From Dallia pectoralis (lineage: Eukaryota; Chordata; Actinopteri; Esociformes; Umbridae): 64,000 bases of DNA. Positions 1-11,909 of this stretch are shown here, piece by piece; the stretch's first letter is position 1, and each line of letters starts with the position of its first letter. The DNA is taken from contig CM055730.1 in assembly GCA_029465975.1 (NCBI GenBank), positions 22,194,344 through 22,258,343 of the forward strand, given 5' to 3'. The notes below the pieces were generated by a model. That model searched no databases. It saw nothing but the letters and a program-made list of their open reading frames with translations, and had not been told where the DNA came from. Both the position numbers and the translations under genes were made by a program.

Positions 1-236
1 GCCTATGCGGCGGGCCCTGTAGATGAGTAATCATATGTCCATTATAAATGAAGGTGAATACTCAGATTGCCATTTTGGGAAAAAAGGGCAGGTTGGGAAT
101 TGTGTCCGGACACTGGGATTAACAGCTTTACTTTTATGATAGCTGCCATGTGATTATTAAAAAACGCAGATTACGGAAACCCATTTAACATCCCATTTTA
201 AAGATGTCAATCTACGCCCAAAATTCCCCTTTTAGA

Positions 237-330
237 GCCCTGGGGCATTGCAATTTGATATTTAGACCAGACGAAAGTGTGCCCCCTACTGGCTCTCTGA
301 CAAAACTTCCAGCGGCTTTGGGTCAACCTT
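237..330. repeat. dispersed repeat copy A with CTCF-like core
   Basis: This segment shares its opening GCCCTGGGGCATTG and a similar following stretch with 37977-38070 in intron 3, about 37.7 kb away. Both copies continue into a GCCC(C/T)CTNCTGGC motif (281-293 here) and then a CTTCC-containing stretch. The shared motif fits the reverse complement of the CTCF core. The two copies differ by scattered substitutions and small indels, as expected for an old dispersed element. The family was not identified. Confidence 0.5.
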
Positions 331-3019
331 AATCGAATGCCTCCTTTTTTAGGTAGATCACATAATGACACATAAAAAATATGAAAATAGTGTTCTTTTT
401 TGTGAATTTTAAAGTTGTCTTTAGGAACGCCTAACTTCCCATATGAATGGGATTTACAATGCTTGCACCAAACAGGTGGTTTCTGTAGTGCTCTGCTGTT
501 TGTCAGTCTCTTCATACTGTCAGCGTAAGGCCTGTTTATGCTGCAGCTGATTGGGGATTAGGCCTCATTTTGCATGTTGTAATGCCTTCCATTGTGTTGA
601 CATCAGTGCCAGACATTCACAAGGAAAAAAAACGAAATTAGGCTTAGGCTTTCACAAATTCTGGTCATACCATTTGATTTTAACTTGCTCTTCTGGTTGT
701 CTGTGCGATGTGAGACAAAACATCCACAGGAAAATGAAACTGAGCTAAATATTCACGGATGCATATACACTATCTGGAGTAAGGGTTCTGCGCATGACCA
801 AGCGGTATACATATTAATACATGAATACATAAATATGGGTGCTCTGAAATGTCAGCTGAAAAATACTTTCCTGTATAGACATTCTGTCTGACATGTAAAC
901 TCACTGAAGGGCCAGTGTTGTAGACTACCAGAAGAGTACATTAAATCGTCATTTTATTCAATGTTCTGGTTTATACGGGAACTGTTTCGAGTAGCATATA
1001 CTGCAGTGCTATTATTTAAAGGCTATATTTTAAGTCCTCGTCTCTCACAGCTCTTGTTTTATCAGTCAACGCTGTTAGGAGAGAGACACACCCAACCCAG
1101 CCAAAGTACTGAGCAGAAGTCTCGCCATTGTAATCTGTCATATCCTACATTCATAAATACATCACAGCTGGATTCTGAGCGGAGACGATAGGCCCGAAGT
1201 CCTCCTCCCACGTTCTCCAGCGATCTAACTTATCTAGCGCGCCGGCTAATCACGGACACATTAGGCCTATGTGTTGGTCTTGGTTTTCGATGCTGTTGCA
1301 GGCCGTGTCGGTGAGTGGGAGGGTAGGGAGCGGAGCATTTAGGTGGTGCTGGAACACAGCTTTGTGAGAAGCAAGACGATCCCCCCAATTCACCGCACTC
1401 CCACTCATCTGGAAAGTATTGTGTATATATTGCACGCGAAGACACAGGACCGGAATGCATTTGAATTGAGACTTGAGACTGTAGCGTGCATAAAGAAGGG
1501 CACACACACAAACACACCCGGTATATTGCACACTTAAGCCATGCAGTGTTAATGTCTCCGTAATATGTTAAAGTTGCCATGCACTCAGGTACCCATGCAC
1601 TGTTCTGAAGAACGTACTCCTCACTTCTCCTTTCTCTACGTCCTGTGGTGAGTACTGGGGTTCATCTAGATAAAAAATTAGAAGGCATTTCCCTTTATTC
1701 TGTAATCTTTTAACTTTGAATACTAAATACTCAAACTGTAATTATTAAAGTGAAGTTTGTGAGTTATTGTCAGAAACAGCACTGCCTCACATATCTCACA
1801 GAAGTTTATGTTACAGCTTGGGACATCGCAAAACCTGTTAAGCATCTGTTTCTCCAACTAGACACTAATGTATGTGATCTTCAGTTTCTTGACAGAAGAT
1901 TGTTCTGTGTTTTTGTCCTTTTTGAGCCTGTAATCAAACCCAAAAGTGCAGATGCACCAGACACTTAACATGTCTAAAGAAGGTAATCAGTAAAACCGTT
2001 TTCTCCTGCTTTCTAATGATCAATTAGTAATTTCAAATGATCAACGTGGAACAGCAATGCAATTTGCAGGACCGATGGTTGTTGATAATGGGCCTCTATA
2101 CTTGAATGTGTACATATTCCATAAAAAAATCATCTGTTTCCAATTACAATAGTCATTTACAACATTAACAATGTCTACACTGTATTTCTGGTTAATTTGA
2201 TGTTATTTTAATTGACAAAAAACCCCAAGGACATTTATTAGTGAACCCAACCTTTTAGATATATAGATTTAGACAGATACATACAGTGAATATAGCTTCA
2301 GTCGAGACAGAGACTGGTTTCACTTCCATCATCCCACTCTTACAGATATCCAATAAAATAACAGATGACATGTAGCTGATATTTAAGTTAACTCCTCTCT
2401 TTTAATTTACCCTCAGCTATGTGCATTCACGTTGTTTTATATTAATAGGAAAAATTCTTTATAATTCTTGTCATCGTCTTATTTAGCCTGTATGTCCTGT
2501 GCATCTTTGTGTGCAGTGCTGATCAGTGATTGCCACCAGCGTTAGACTATATGAACCGGCATGTGTTTGTGTGATCTGAAATCCAAAGTATTTAATGGGA
2601 TGGTAAAAGGTAGGCTAAATCAGATTTATCTAATATCCTCCAGCTAGTTTGTCTGGGCATTTCCAATGGCGTATCAGTCGAGCGACGCTAAATCACCTGG
2701 TTCCGCACACCTCAGCGTTATTTTGCTTTCTAAAGAGGGGTTGCAGAGGACTGCCGTATAAAATATTGTCTACAGCTTGTGCCTGGCTGCAACATTGATC
2801 ATACGTGAATCTCCAAGACGATGTTTTCTTCTCCCCTCTGCCGTGGTGTTCACCAGAGGAGGATGGGAGATAAATGAGAGTGGAGTTGCAGAGGGAGCAG
2901 GGATGGTGACACGGGGCTGTGTGACAATCCACAGAGGACAGCTTTAAAGGAGATGGTTGTCTGCTAACCCCTGTCCACCTGTGTTCTCAGTGAGCACTGA
3001 TAATGGAGTGTGCCTCTGT

Positions 3020-3059
3020 GGGGTTGGTGGGTGAGTGTGTGAGAAGGGGTTGGTGGGGG

Positions 3060-3094
<35 letters not shown>

Positions 3095-3304
3095 AAGAAG
3101 GGGTTGGTGGGTCAGTGTGTGTGTTTGTGTGTGTGTGTGTGAAGGGGTTGGTGGGTGAGTGTGTGTGAAGGGGTTGGTGGGTGAGTGTGTGTGTGTGTAA
3201 GAAGGGGTTGGTGGGTCAGTGTGTGTGTTTGTGTGTGTGTGTGTGTGAAGGGGTTGGTGGGTGAGTGTGTGAGAGGGGGTTGGTGGGTGAGTGTGTGTGT
3301 TTGC
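3020..3304. repeat. GT-rich minisatellite
   Basis: Irregular tandem units combine a GGGGTTGGTGGGTGAGTG core with GTGTGT runs of variable length. About nine cores are visible. The short threonine/histidine/proline-rich frames across it on the minus strand are repeat artefacts. Confidence 0.9.
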
Positions 3305-4019
3305 GATTGCATTCATGGGTTTGTTTGTGTGTTTGTAGTCACATCTGCTTCCTTAAACGGCCTCCTGCTGCATGATTTTCTAATTTCGGTCTCACATTTA
3401 GGTACAGTAATTTTATTCGGTGTCATAATCAAGGCTCTCAGCCAGGGTGAATTTGCCATTAGACGGTATTCTTCCTCCAGTGAAATGTTCCTGGTCGTGA
3501 ATCATGGCAGCAGAGTGTGGATCTGGCTTCTCTGCAATGTCATCTCACTCCATGACCTTGTTCAGGGTTGACGAATGTAAATGTTTTCTGTGTCAGTTTG
3601 ACTGACTGAGTTTAAATCTGTGTCTTCTCTGTGTCACAAGACTGTGCTATCGCCCCCTGAGAAAAACCTTGGCAGGGTGAATCACCGGCAGAACATTTTT
3701 TATTATTACCAGGTAATTTTGGCCTCGGATGGCAGTAGTAGTCATGTTGCTAGATTTGTTGTCAACACTGCTCACATCTCTGTTCACGGTCAGTACCAGT
3801 CAGTGGCCACATGGCGTAGCATCCGGTTGGCCCAGGCAGTATAATTCTCTGTGTAACATTTCAGTACCCATCCGGGCCCTGAGGTGTCACCTGTGAGGGA
3901 GGCGTCTGCACAGTGTCCTGGAGCAGACGACACACACTGAGGCACAGAGCGACTTGCAGCTATATGCAGGGCTGTTCTGCTCCCTAATATAGGTGATGAA
4001 TTTAATCACATCTGTGGTC

Positions 4020-4200
4020 TGTACGCCGAGGCCCCTAAAGGGCCAACACGCGCTCTAGTAGACGGAACGAGAGCGCTGTTCGGATGAACTAATCGAAGAG
4101 AGGGCACGGTAAGGTCAAAGCGCTTATGACGAAGAAGCCGTTTCACGTGCGCGGTTGCGGTTGTGTGCGCGCGTTTTCGCGACTCCTCAAGACGCTTCGC
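4020..4200. other. CpG-dense segment in intron 1
   Basis: About 180 bp carry roughly twenty CpG dinucleotides in surroundings that are otherwise CpG-poor, including runs such as GTGCGCGCGTTTTCGCG. An E-box CACGTG lies at about 4145. It is non-repetitive and flanked by AT-rich DNA. It could be a small CpG island, an internal promoter or an enhancer. No TATA box or coding exon was seen beside it. Confidence 0.4.
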
Positions 4201-5037
4201 CTGTGTTTGTTGTTTAACCAAAATTAATTGCCCACGTTAACTGTATACACAGTGTAAAGTCGTTTATCCTTGTTGAGCTGTCATCTAGGTGTTATTGTCT
4301 AGTCGAGTAATGACGACCAGCAGCAACGTGAAACCACTCTAGGAAATCACATTAAAGATGGACGCCGTTAGGTGACGGTTACCTTGTTAATGATTCAGCT
4401 GGCAGGTAGGAGGAGGAGTCATACAAGGGTGGTTAAAGAGTCTTAGACAGACGGGAGCAGACTGCCGTCAGGGAATACAGACGATGATTCCAAGGTTTCC
4501 TTTTTTTCCATTAAAACTTGTGGAAGGATGCCGTTAGTTTGAGTCTGTATCTCTCCCACGTTTAACTCTGTCTGTCTGTCTCTGTTTCCCATTCTCAACG
4601 AGGCCATCACAGAGTCCTCGGGAGACAAGAGAATCCTTCCAGCTCCTCTCACAATTACAATAAGTGGTCCTATTTATCACGTAATTGGAGTAATTAATTA
4701 ATTTGAAAGTGAAGTATGTATGGGTGGATCGGGGAGTGGGGGGGTCAAAGTCAATTTATTCCGAATTTACTTGGATCCCGTCCCTGTGTTGTAGAGTAAT
4801 TGTTCCATTCTCCTTACTGCTTACTCGGCAGCGTTAAGACGGAAGGGAAGAGTTAATCAGGGAAAGATGGGGAAAATGTAGACGAGCCGCCAAATATATA
4901 TATTTGTACAGCTTGTCTATGCTGGCACCTTGTTTTTGTAGCAAATCCCATTAAACATATACGCTATACATCGTGCGCATTGTATTGAGTTTGTGTAAAC
5001 CGGTCGGTATAACGGCTAGCGTAATGTACCAATACCA

Positions 5038-8000
5038 GAATGCTATGAGGTCACATAGGCTATGTATCATAATGTTATATATGAATGATTTGAGGTCACA
5101 TAGTCTATGTATCATCATGTTATATATGAATGCTATGATATCACACAGTATATGTATCATCATGTTATATAGGAATGCTATGATGTCACATAGTCTATGT
5201 ATCATCATGTTATATAGGAATGCTATGATGTCACATAGTCTATGTATCATCATGTTATATATGAATGCTATGAGGTCACATAGGCTATGTATCATAATGT
5301 TATATATGAATGATTTGAGGTCACATAGTTTATGTATCATCATGTTATATATGAATGCTATGAGGTCACATAGACTATGTATCATAATGTTATATATGAA
5401 TGATTTGAGGTCACATAGTCTATGTATCATCATGTTATATATGAATGCTATGATATCACACAGTATATGTATCATCATGTTATATAGGAATGCTATGATG
5501 TCACATAGTCTATGTATCATCATGTTATATATGAATGCTATGAGGTCACATAGTCTATGTATCATAATGTTATATATGAATGATTTGAGGTCACATAGTT
5601 TATGTATCATCATGTTATATATGAATGCTATGATGTCACATAGTCTATGTATCATCATGTTATATATGAATGCTATGAGGTCACACAGTCTATGCATCAT
5701 CATGTTATATATGAATGCTATGATGTCACATAGACTATGTATCATAATGTTATATATGAATGATATGAGGTCACATAGTCTATGTATCATAATGTTATAT
5801 ATGAATGATATGAGGTCACATAGACTATGTATCATCATGTTATATATGAATGATATGAGGTCACACAGTCTATGTATCATCATGTTATGAATGCTATGAT
5901 GTCACATAGTATATGTATCATAATGTTATATATGAATGCTATGATGTCACATAGTCTATGTATCATCATGTTATATATGAATGCTATGATGTCACATAGT
6001 CTATGTATCATCATGTTATATATTAATGCTATGATGTCACATAGTCTATGTATCATCATGTTATATATGAATGCTATGATGTCACATAGTCTATGTATCA
6101 TAATGTTATATATGAATGCTATGATGTCACATAGTCTATGTATCATCATGTTATATATGAATGCTATGATGTCACATAGTCTATGTATCATCATGTTATA
6201 TATGAAAGATATGACGTCACATAGTCTATGTATCATCATGTTATATATGAATGCTATGATGTCACATAGTCTATGTATCATAATGTTATATATGAATGCT
6301 ATGAGGTCACACAGTCTATGTATCATCATGTTATATATGAAAGATATGATGTCACATAGACTACGTATCATAATGTTATATATGAATGATATGAGGTCAC
6401 ATAGTCTATGTATCATAATGTTATATAGGAATGATATGAGGTCACATAGACTATGTATCATCATGTTAAATATGAATGATATGAGGTCACAAAGTCTATG
6501 TATCATCATGTTATGAATGCTATGATGTCACATAGTCTATGTATCATAATGTTATATATGAATGCTATGATGTCACATAGTCTATGTATCATCATGTTAT
6601 ATATGAATGCTATGATGTCACATAGTCTATGTATCATCATGTTATATATGAATGCTATGATGTCACATAGTCTATGTATCATAATTTTATATATGAATGC
6701 TATGATGTCACATAGTCTATGTATCATCATGTTATATATGAATGATATGAGGTCACATAGTCTATGTATCATCATGTTATATATGAATGCTATGATGTCA
6801 CATAGACTATGTATCATAATGTTATATATGAATGATATGAGGTCACATAGTCTATGTTTCATAATGTTATATATGAATGATATGAGGTCACATAGACTAT
6901 GTATCATCATGTTATGAATGCTATGATGTCACACAGTCTATGTATCATCATGTTATGAATGCTATGATGTCACATAGTCTATGTATCATAATGTTATATA
7001 TGAATGCTATGATGTCACATAGTCTATGTATCATCATGTTATATATGAATGCTATGATGTCACATAGACTATGTATCATCATGTTATATATGAATGCTAT
7101 GATGTCACATAGTCTATGTATCATCATGTTATAAATGAATGCTATGAGGTCACACAGTCTATGTATCATCATGTTATATATGAATGATATGATGTCACAT
7201 AGACTATGTATCATAATGTTATATATGAATGATATGAGGTCACATAGTCTATGTATCATAATGTTATATATGAATGATATGAGGTCACATAGACTATGTA
7301 TCATCATGTTATATATGAATGATATGAGGTCACACAGTCTATGTATCATCATGTTATGAATGCTATGATGTCACATAGTCTATGTATCATAATGTTATAT
7401 ATGAATGCTATGATGTCACATAGTCTATGTATCATCATGTTATATATGAATGCTATGATGTCACATAGTCTATGTCTCATCATGTTATATATGAATGCTA
7501 TGAGGTCACATAGTCTATGTATCATCATGTTATATATGAATGCTATGATGTCACATAGACTATGTATCATAATGTTATATATGAATGATATGAGGTCACA
7601 TAGTCTATGTATCATAATGTTATATATGAATGATATGAGGTCACATAGTCTATGTATCATCATGTTATATGAATGATATGAGGTCACATAGACTATGTAT
7701 CATCATGTTATGAATGCTATGATGTCACATAGTCTGTGTATCATAATGTTATATATGAATGCTATGATGTCACATAGTCTATGTATCATCATGTTATATA
7801 TGAATGCTATGATGTCACATAGACTATGTATCATCATGTTATATATGAATGATATGAGGTCACATAGACTAGGTATCATAATGTTATATATGAATGATAT
7901 GAGGTCACATAGACTATGTATCATAATGTTATATATGAATGATATGAGGTCACATAGACTATGTATCATAATGTTATATATGAATGATATGATGTCACAT

Positions 8001-9258
8001 AGTCTATGTATCATCATGTTATATATGAATGCTATGATGTCACATAGTCTATGTATCATCATGTTATATATGAATGCTATGATGTCACATAGTCTATGTA
8101 TCATCATGTTATAAATGAATGCTATGAGGTCACACAGTCTATGTATCATCATGTTATATATGAATGATATGATGTCACATAGACTATGTATCATAATGTT
8201 ATATATGAATGATATGAGGTCACATAGTCTATGTATCATAATGTTATATATGAATGATATGAGGTCACATAGACTATGTATCATCATGTTATATATGAAT
8301 GATATGAGGTCACACAGTCTATGTATCATCATGTTATGAATGCTATGATGTCACATAGTCTATGTATCATCATGTTATATATGAATGCTTTGATGTCACA
8401 TAGTCTATGTATCATCATGTTATATATGAATGCTATGATGTCACATAGTCTATGTCTCATCATGTTATATATGAATGCTATGATGTCACATAGTCTATGT
8501 CTCATCATGTTATATATGAATGCTATGATGTCACATAGTCTATGTATCATCATGTTATATATGAATGCTATGATGTCACATAGACTATGTATCATAATGT
8601 TATATATGAATTATATGAGGTCACATAGTCTATGTATCATAATGTTATATATGAATGATATGAGGTCACATAGTCTATGTATCATCATGTTATATATGAA
8701 TGATATGAGGTCACATAGACTATGTATCATCATGTTATGAATGCTATGATGTCACATAGTCTGTGTATCATAATGTTATATATGAATGCTATGATGTCAC
8801 ATAGTCTCATCATGTTATATATGAATGCTATGATGTCACATAGTATCATCATGTTATATATGAATGCTAGACTATGTATCATAATGATATATGAATGATA
8901 TGAGGTCACATAGTCTATGTATCATAATGTATATATGTTAATGATATAGGTCACATAGACTATGTATCATAATGTTATATATGAATGATATGATGTCACA
9001 TAGTCTATGTATCATGATGTTATATATCATGCTAACTATGATGTCACATAGATGTCACATAGACTATGTATCATCATGTTATATATGAATGATATGAGGT
9101 CACATAGACTAGGTATCATAATGTGATATATGAATGATACGAGGTCACATAGACTATGTATCATAATGTTATATATGAATGATATGAGGTCACATAGACT
9201 ATGTATCATAATGTTATATATGAATGATATGAGGTCGCATAGACTATGTATCATAATG
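5038..9258. repeat. 45-bp minisatellite array, about 94 units, higher-order structure
   Basis: A 45-bp unit is repeated for about 4.2 kb. Each unit holds the inverted repeat ACATAG-N-CTATGT (N is T or A), a TGATGTCAC or TGAGGTCAC variant, and an AT-rich GTTATATATGAATG segment. At eight places a 41-bp unit lacking four bases interrupts the phase: 5881, 6507, 6908, 6949, 7350, 7704, 8330 and 8731. The last part (from about 8800) is degenerate. Because 45 is a multiple of three, frames of up to about 310 codons open on both strands; the 41-bp units break them. No start context, domain or splice signal supports coding. Confidence 0.97.
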
Positions 9259-9483
9259 CCCGCACGACCCCTCTCTGACCCGCACAACCCCTCTCTGACC
9301 CGCACAACCCCACTAAGGGGTAAGGAGTGAGGGTGGGGACGGGTGGGAGTGTGGGGTGAGGGGTGAGGACGGGGACGGGTGACGGTGGGGAAGGGTGGGG
9401 GCGTGGGGTAAGGGGTTAGGGTGGGGGGGGGGATGGCTGCGGAGTGAGGGTGGGGATGGTGGGGTTGTGGGGTAAGGAGTGAC
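9259..9483. repeat. C-rich 21/22-bp repeats followed by G-rich tract
   Basis: Directly abutting the 45-bp array, three CCCGCAC(G/A)ACCCCTCTCTGA-like units are followed from about 9317 by a strongly G-rich stretch with repeated GGGTGGGGACGGGTG-type motifs, including a run of nine or more G at about 9424. The + strand has many closely spaced G3-G4 runs and could form G-quadruplexes. The tract has no coding appearance. Confidence 0.85.
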
Positions 9484-9866
9484 GGGTTGCGGATATCGTT
9501 GGTGGGCGACAAAAACCATATGAATAAAATGCATGAAACGACCGCAAAAAATATCCCGGCCCGGGCAACTTGTGGCCTTCTGTTTTATCACCCGGTTAGG
9601 TTTTGCTCTTGCATCCTCGTCTCTTCTCGTTGCTACTTCAGCCTCCCTCTAGATGGTCTGAAGCCAGTTAATGAATCATTCTCCTGGAAATCACATCCTT
9701 AAGGGTTTTCGGGTTGACATCTTTTTCAGCAAGTGTTGTGTTGTGCGCGTGATCTTTTCATTCGGGTCTGGGTCTGAGCCCCAACCCCTGCTCTCCAGAT
9801 ATCTGTACCTGCTGTGTGTTTAACCGGTCCACCTGCATGGGTTCTGTTCATTTGACACTATTTCTC

Positions 9867-9935
9867 GGGCAGCAGATAGCCTAGTGGTTAAGCATATGAC
9901 CAGTCACCAAACGGTTGCTTCACTGAATCACGCAA
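9867..9935 (+). mobile_element. tRNA-derived SINE head (fragment)
   Basis: The stretch reads as a degenerate tRNA-like promoter: a box A-like TAGCCTAGTGGTTAAGC is followed by an anticodon-arm-like region, ACCAAACGGTTGC, and a decayed box B. This matches the general form of tRNA-derived SINE heads common in salmonids, pike and related fishes. The body and tail are not recognisable beyond 9935, so it is a truncated or diverged copy. It is not a functional tRNA because box B and the acceptor pairing are lost. Confidence 0.55.
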
Positions 9936-11909
9936 ATGGAAATATATCAGAACCTGGACTGTTGCTGTAAAAAACAACACAGTTGTTTAAATACATACAG
10001 TTATGTAGTTAAATAGCTATCTTACTACGTTATATAAAAGCATGATTTATGCCTAAAGTCGGACCTTTAAATGATGAAGCTGAATCTGAATATGTCTGCA
10101 GTGGGTTTGTGACCTTCCCGTACGTATTTGTCCTTCAGAACTTAAACAGTGGAGGTCCGCAACTGTACTTTATAGCAGGGTTCACAAAAACCCACTTCAC
10201 AAAACCAAGTTAAAGCCAGATCTGATATAGTTGCTTGCTTGGAAACCTAAAAGATTCATTTGTTTCCCACTTTTAGCAGTTCAAATATCAAATTGGAGTG
10301 GGAGTAGAAGATACCGATTACAATTGAATTTCACCTTTCTGAGGTGATTTTTTAATTATCTGTGGTAACGTGCAGGCCAGCTCTAAAGGACATTTTAATG
10401 AACCATCCACTAAAATGCTGTGTTTAATGCTGATTAAGAGATTCAAGACCTGGCTGTGAAAAATGAGCAATACTTGACCTCAATTATCCTGGCTGACTTA
10501 CAGCTCAAATGAAAGGTAGAGAATTCTCTACTTCTATTGATGGTAGATTATAATAATTTACGGTTTTAGCTGTGAGATCAGTTAGATCAGTTAAAATACC
10601 GTGGATTTATCTTTAGTTTAAATATTGAGGTTGAGAGGTAGGATTAATCTTTTGATTTCTTAAAACGTCAGGCTATATATGTTGCTAATGCTTAAAACGT
10701 GTGGTTTCGGTTATCAGACCTGGCTGAATTTTTTGTCCTTATTTTACTTGTCAAATTGACTTAGAGCACGTTCTTATTTACAAATAGAACATTGCCAATA
10801 TCTACACGGGGGCTATAAAGTATGTGCCAGTTGCATTCTGGGGATTATTAGGGGCAGTTTAACCAGAACACCAAAGTTTACGAGGTATACAGCTATACAT
10901 CTCCAATAGGAGCCATGGGACTTATAGTGAACACCCCATTCGAACATAAAGATTTGCTACTTTGAACACTTGACTTGAATTTTTTGTAAATCGCTTTAAG
11001 AACTGAGCTCCTCTGTCAGACCTCCAGTCCCCCAAAACATGTGATATTTGCAGCCCTTCATTCACAAGCATTAAACTATTAACTCTTTAACCGCATGTCT
11101 CGTGACAGGACAACTTAATTATGTCAGCCTAAGCCAGAGAATGCAGAGCTGTGCTGGAATGTTCCAGAAGTATTTCTCTGTGTTCCCCCACAAATGAAAT
11201 CACTGTAGGCAGTTCGGATCTCATATTTAGGTTTGACTTTGCTTCTTGTCCCTGTGTTTACAACTCCAGATTTTTTAAGTGAACATAACGGTTCGCTGTA
11301 TGCTCTTATATTCGTTGTTCTTCGCCTGACAGTAATCGTCTGTGTTTTAGCTGATCTAAATTAAATTGATGTTCGGTATGGATAACGTTCTGGATGCAAA
11401 AGATGGCGAGCAGCATTAGCTCTGGTGCTTTGAGGAAATCAGGATTGTAGTGGTGCTAGTTGTGTTGAACTATCTGAAAGGCTGAGGGCTTATGGGCCAT
11501 AACATCCAAAGTGAGAGAGTACAGTATTTATAACAATTTAATTCAGCAAAAGATATTGTGGAAAATGTGGTGCGTGAATGTGGGGAATTAGAACATTTGA
11601 CAAATGGACACAATTGGTCAAATAAAAGACTTTGAAGCGACAAAATCTTTGACAGTTTTGTCTTTATATTATTTTTGGTTGAAGGTTGGTTGAACAGTAG
11701 AAGCATTAAGAATGAAGAAAACCATTAAAACCACTTGCAATTAATTGGTTGCAGCCCCTGGGTCATGCACTACCCATAAAGCATATTTAGAACTTGTTAT
11801 ATTCAGGAACATAAAACTCTATAATACTGTCAAAATTAGAAAGATGTTGTAATATATTTTGTCTGCACAATTCAGATTCAATGGCTGAGTGCCTCACACA
11901 ATCTGCTTG

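Noticed and set aside
4951..8740. Long repeat-containing open frames on both strands (up to about 310 codons) as a novel repeat protein
   Set aside because: They follow exactly from a 45-bp tandem unit lacking stops, are open on both strands, and are broken wherever a 41-bp unit occurs. No start context, splice signals or domain are present.
5038..9258. CRISPR array
   Set aside because: Repeats are directly contiguous with no unique spacers, and the genome is a vertebrate one. The same applies to the arrays at 11910, 25688, 50921, 56008, 60056 and 62108.
9867..9935. Functional tRNA gene
   Set aside because: Box A is recognisable but box B and the acceptor-stem pairing are lost; a SINE head fits better.
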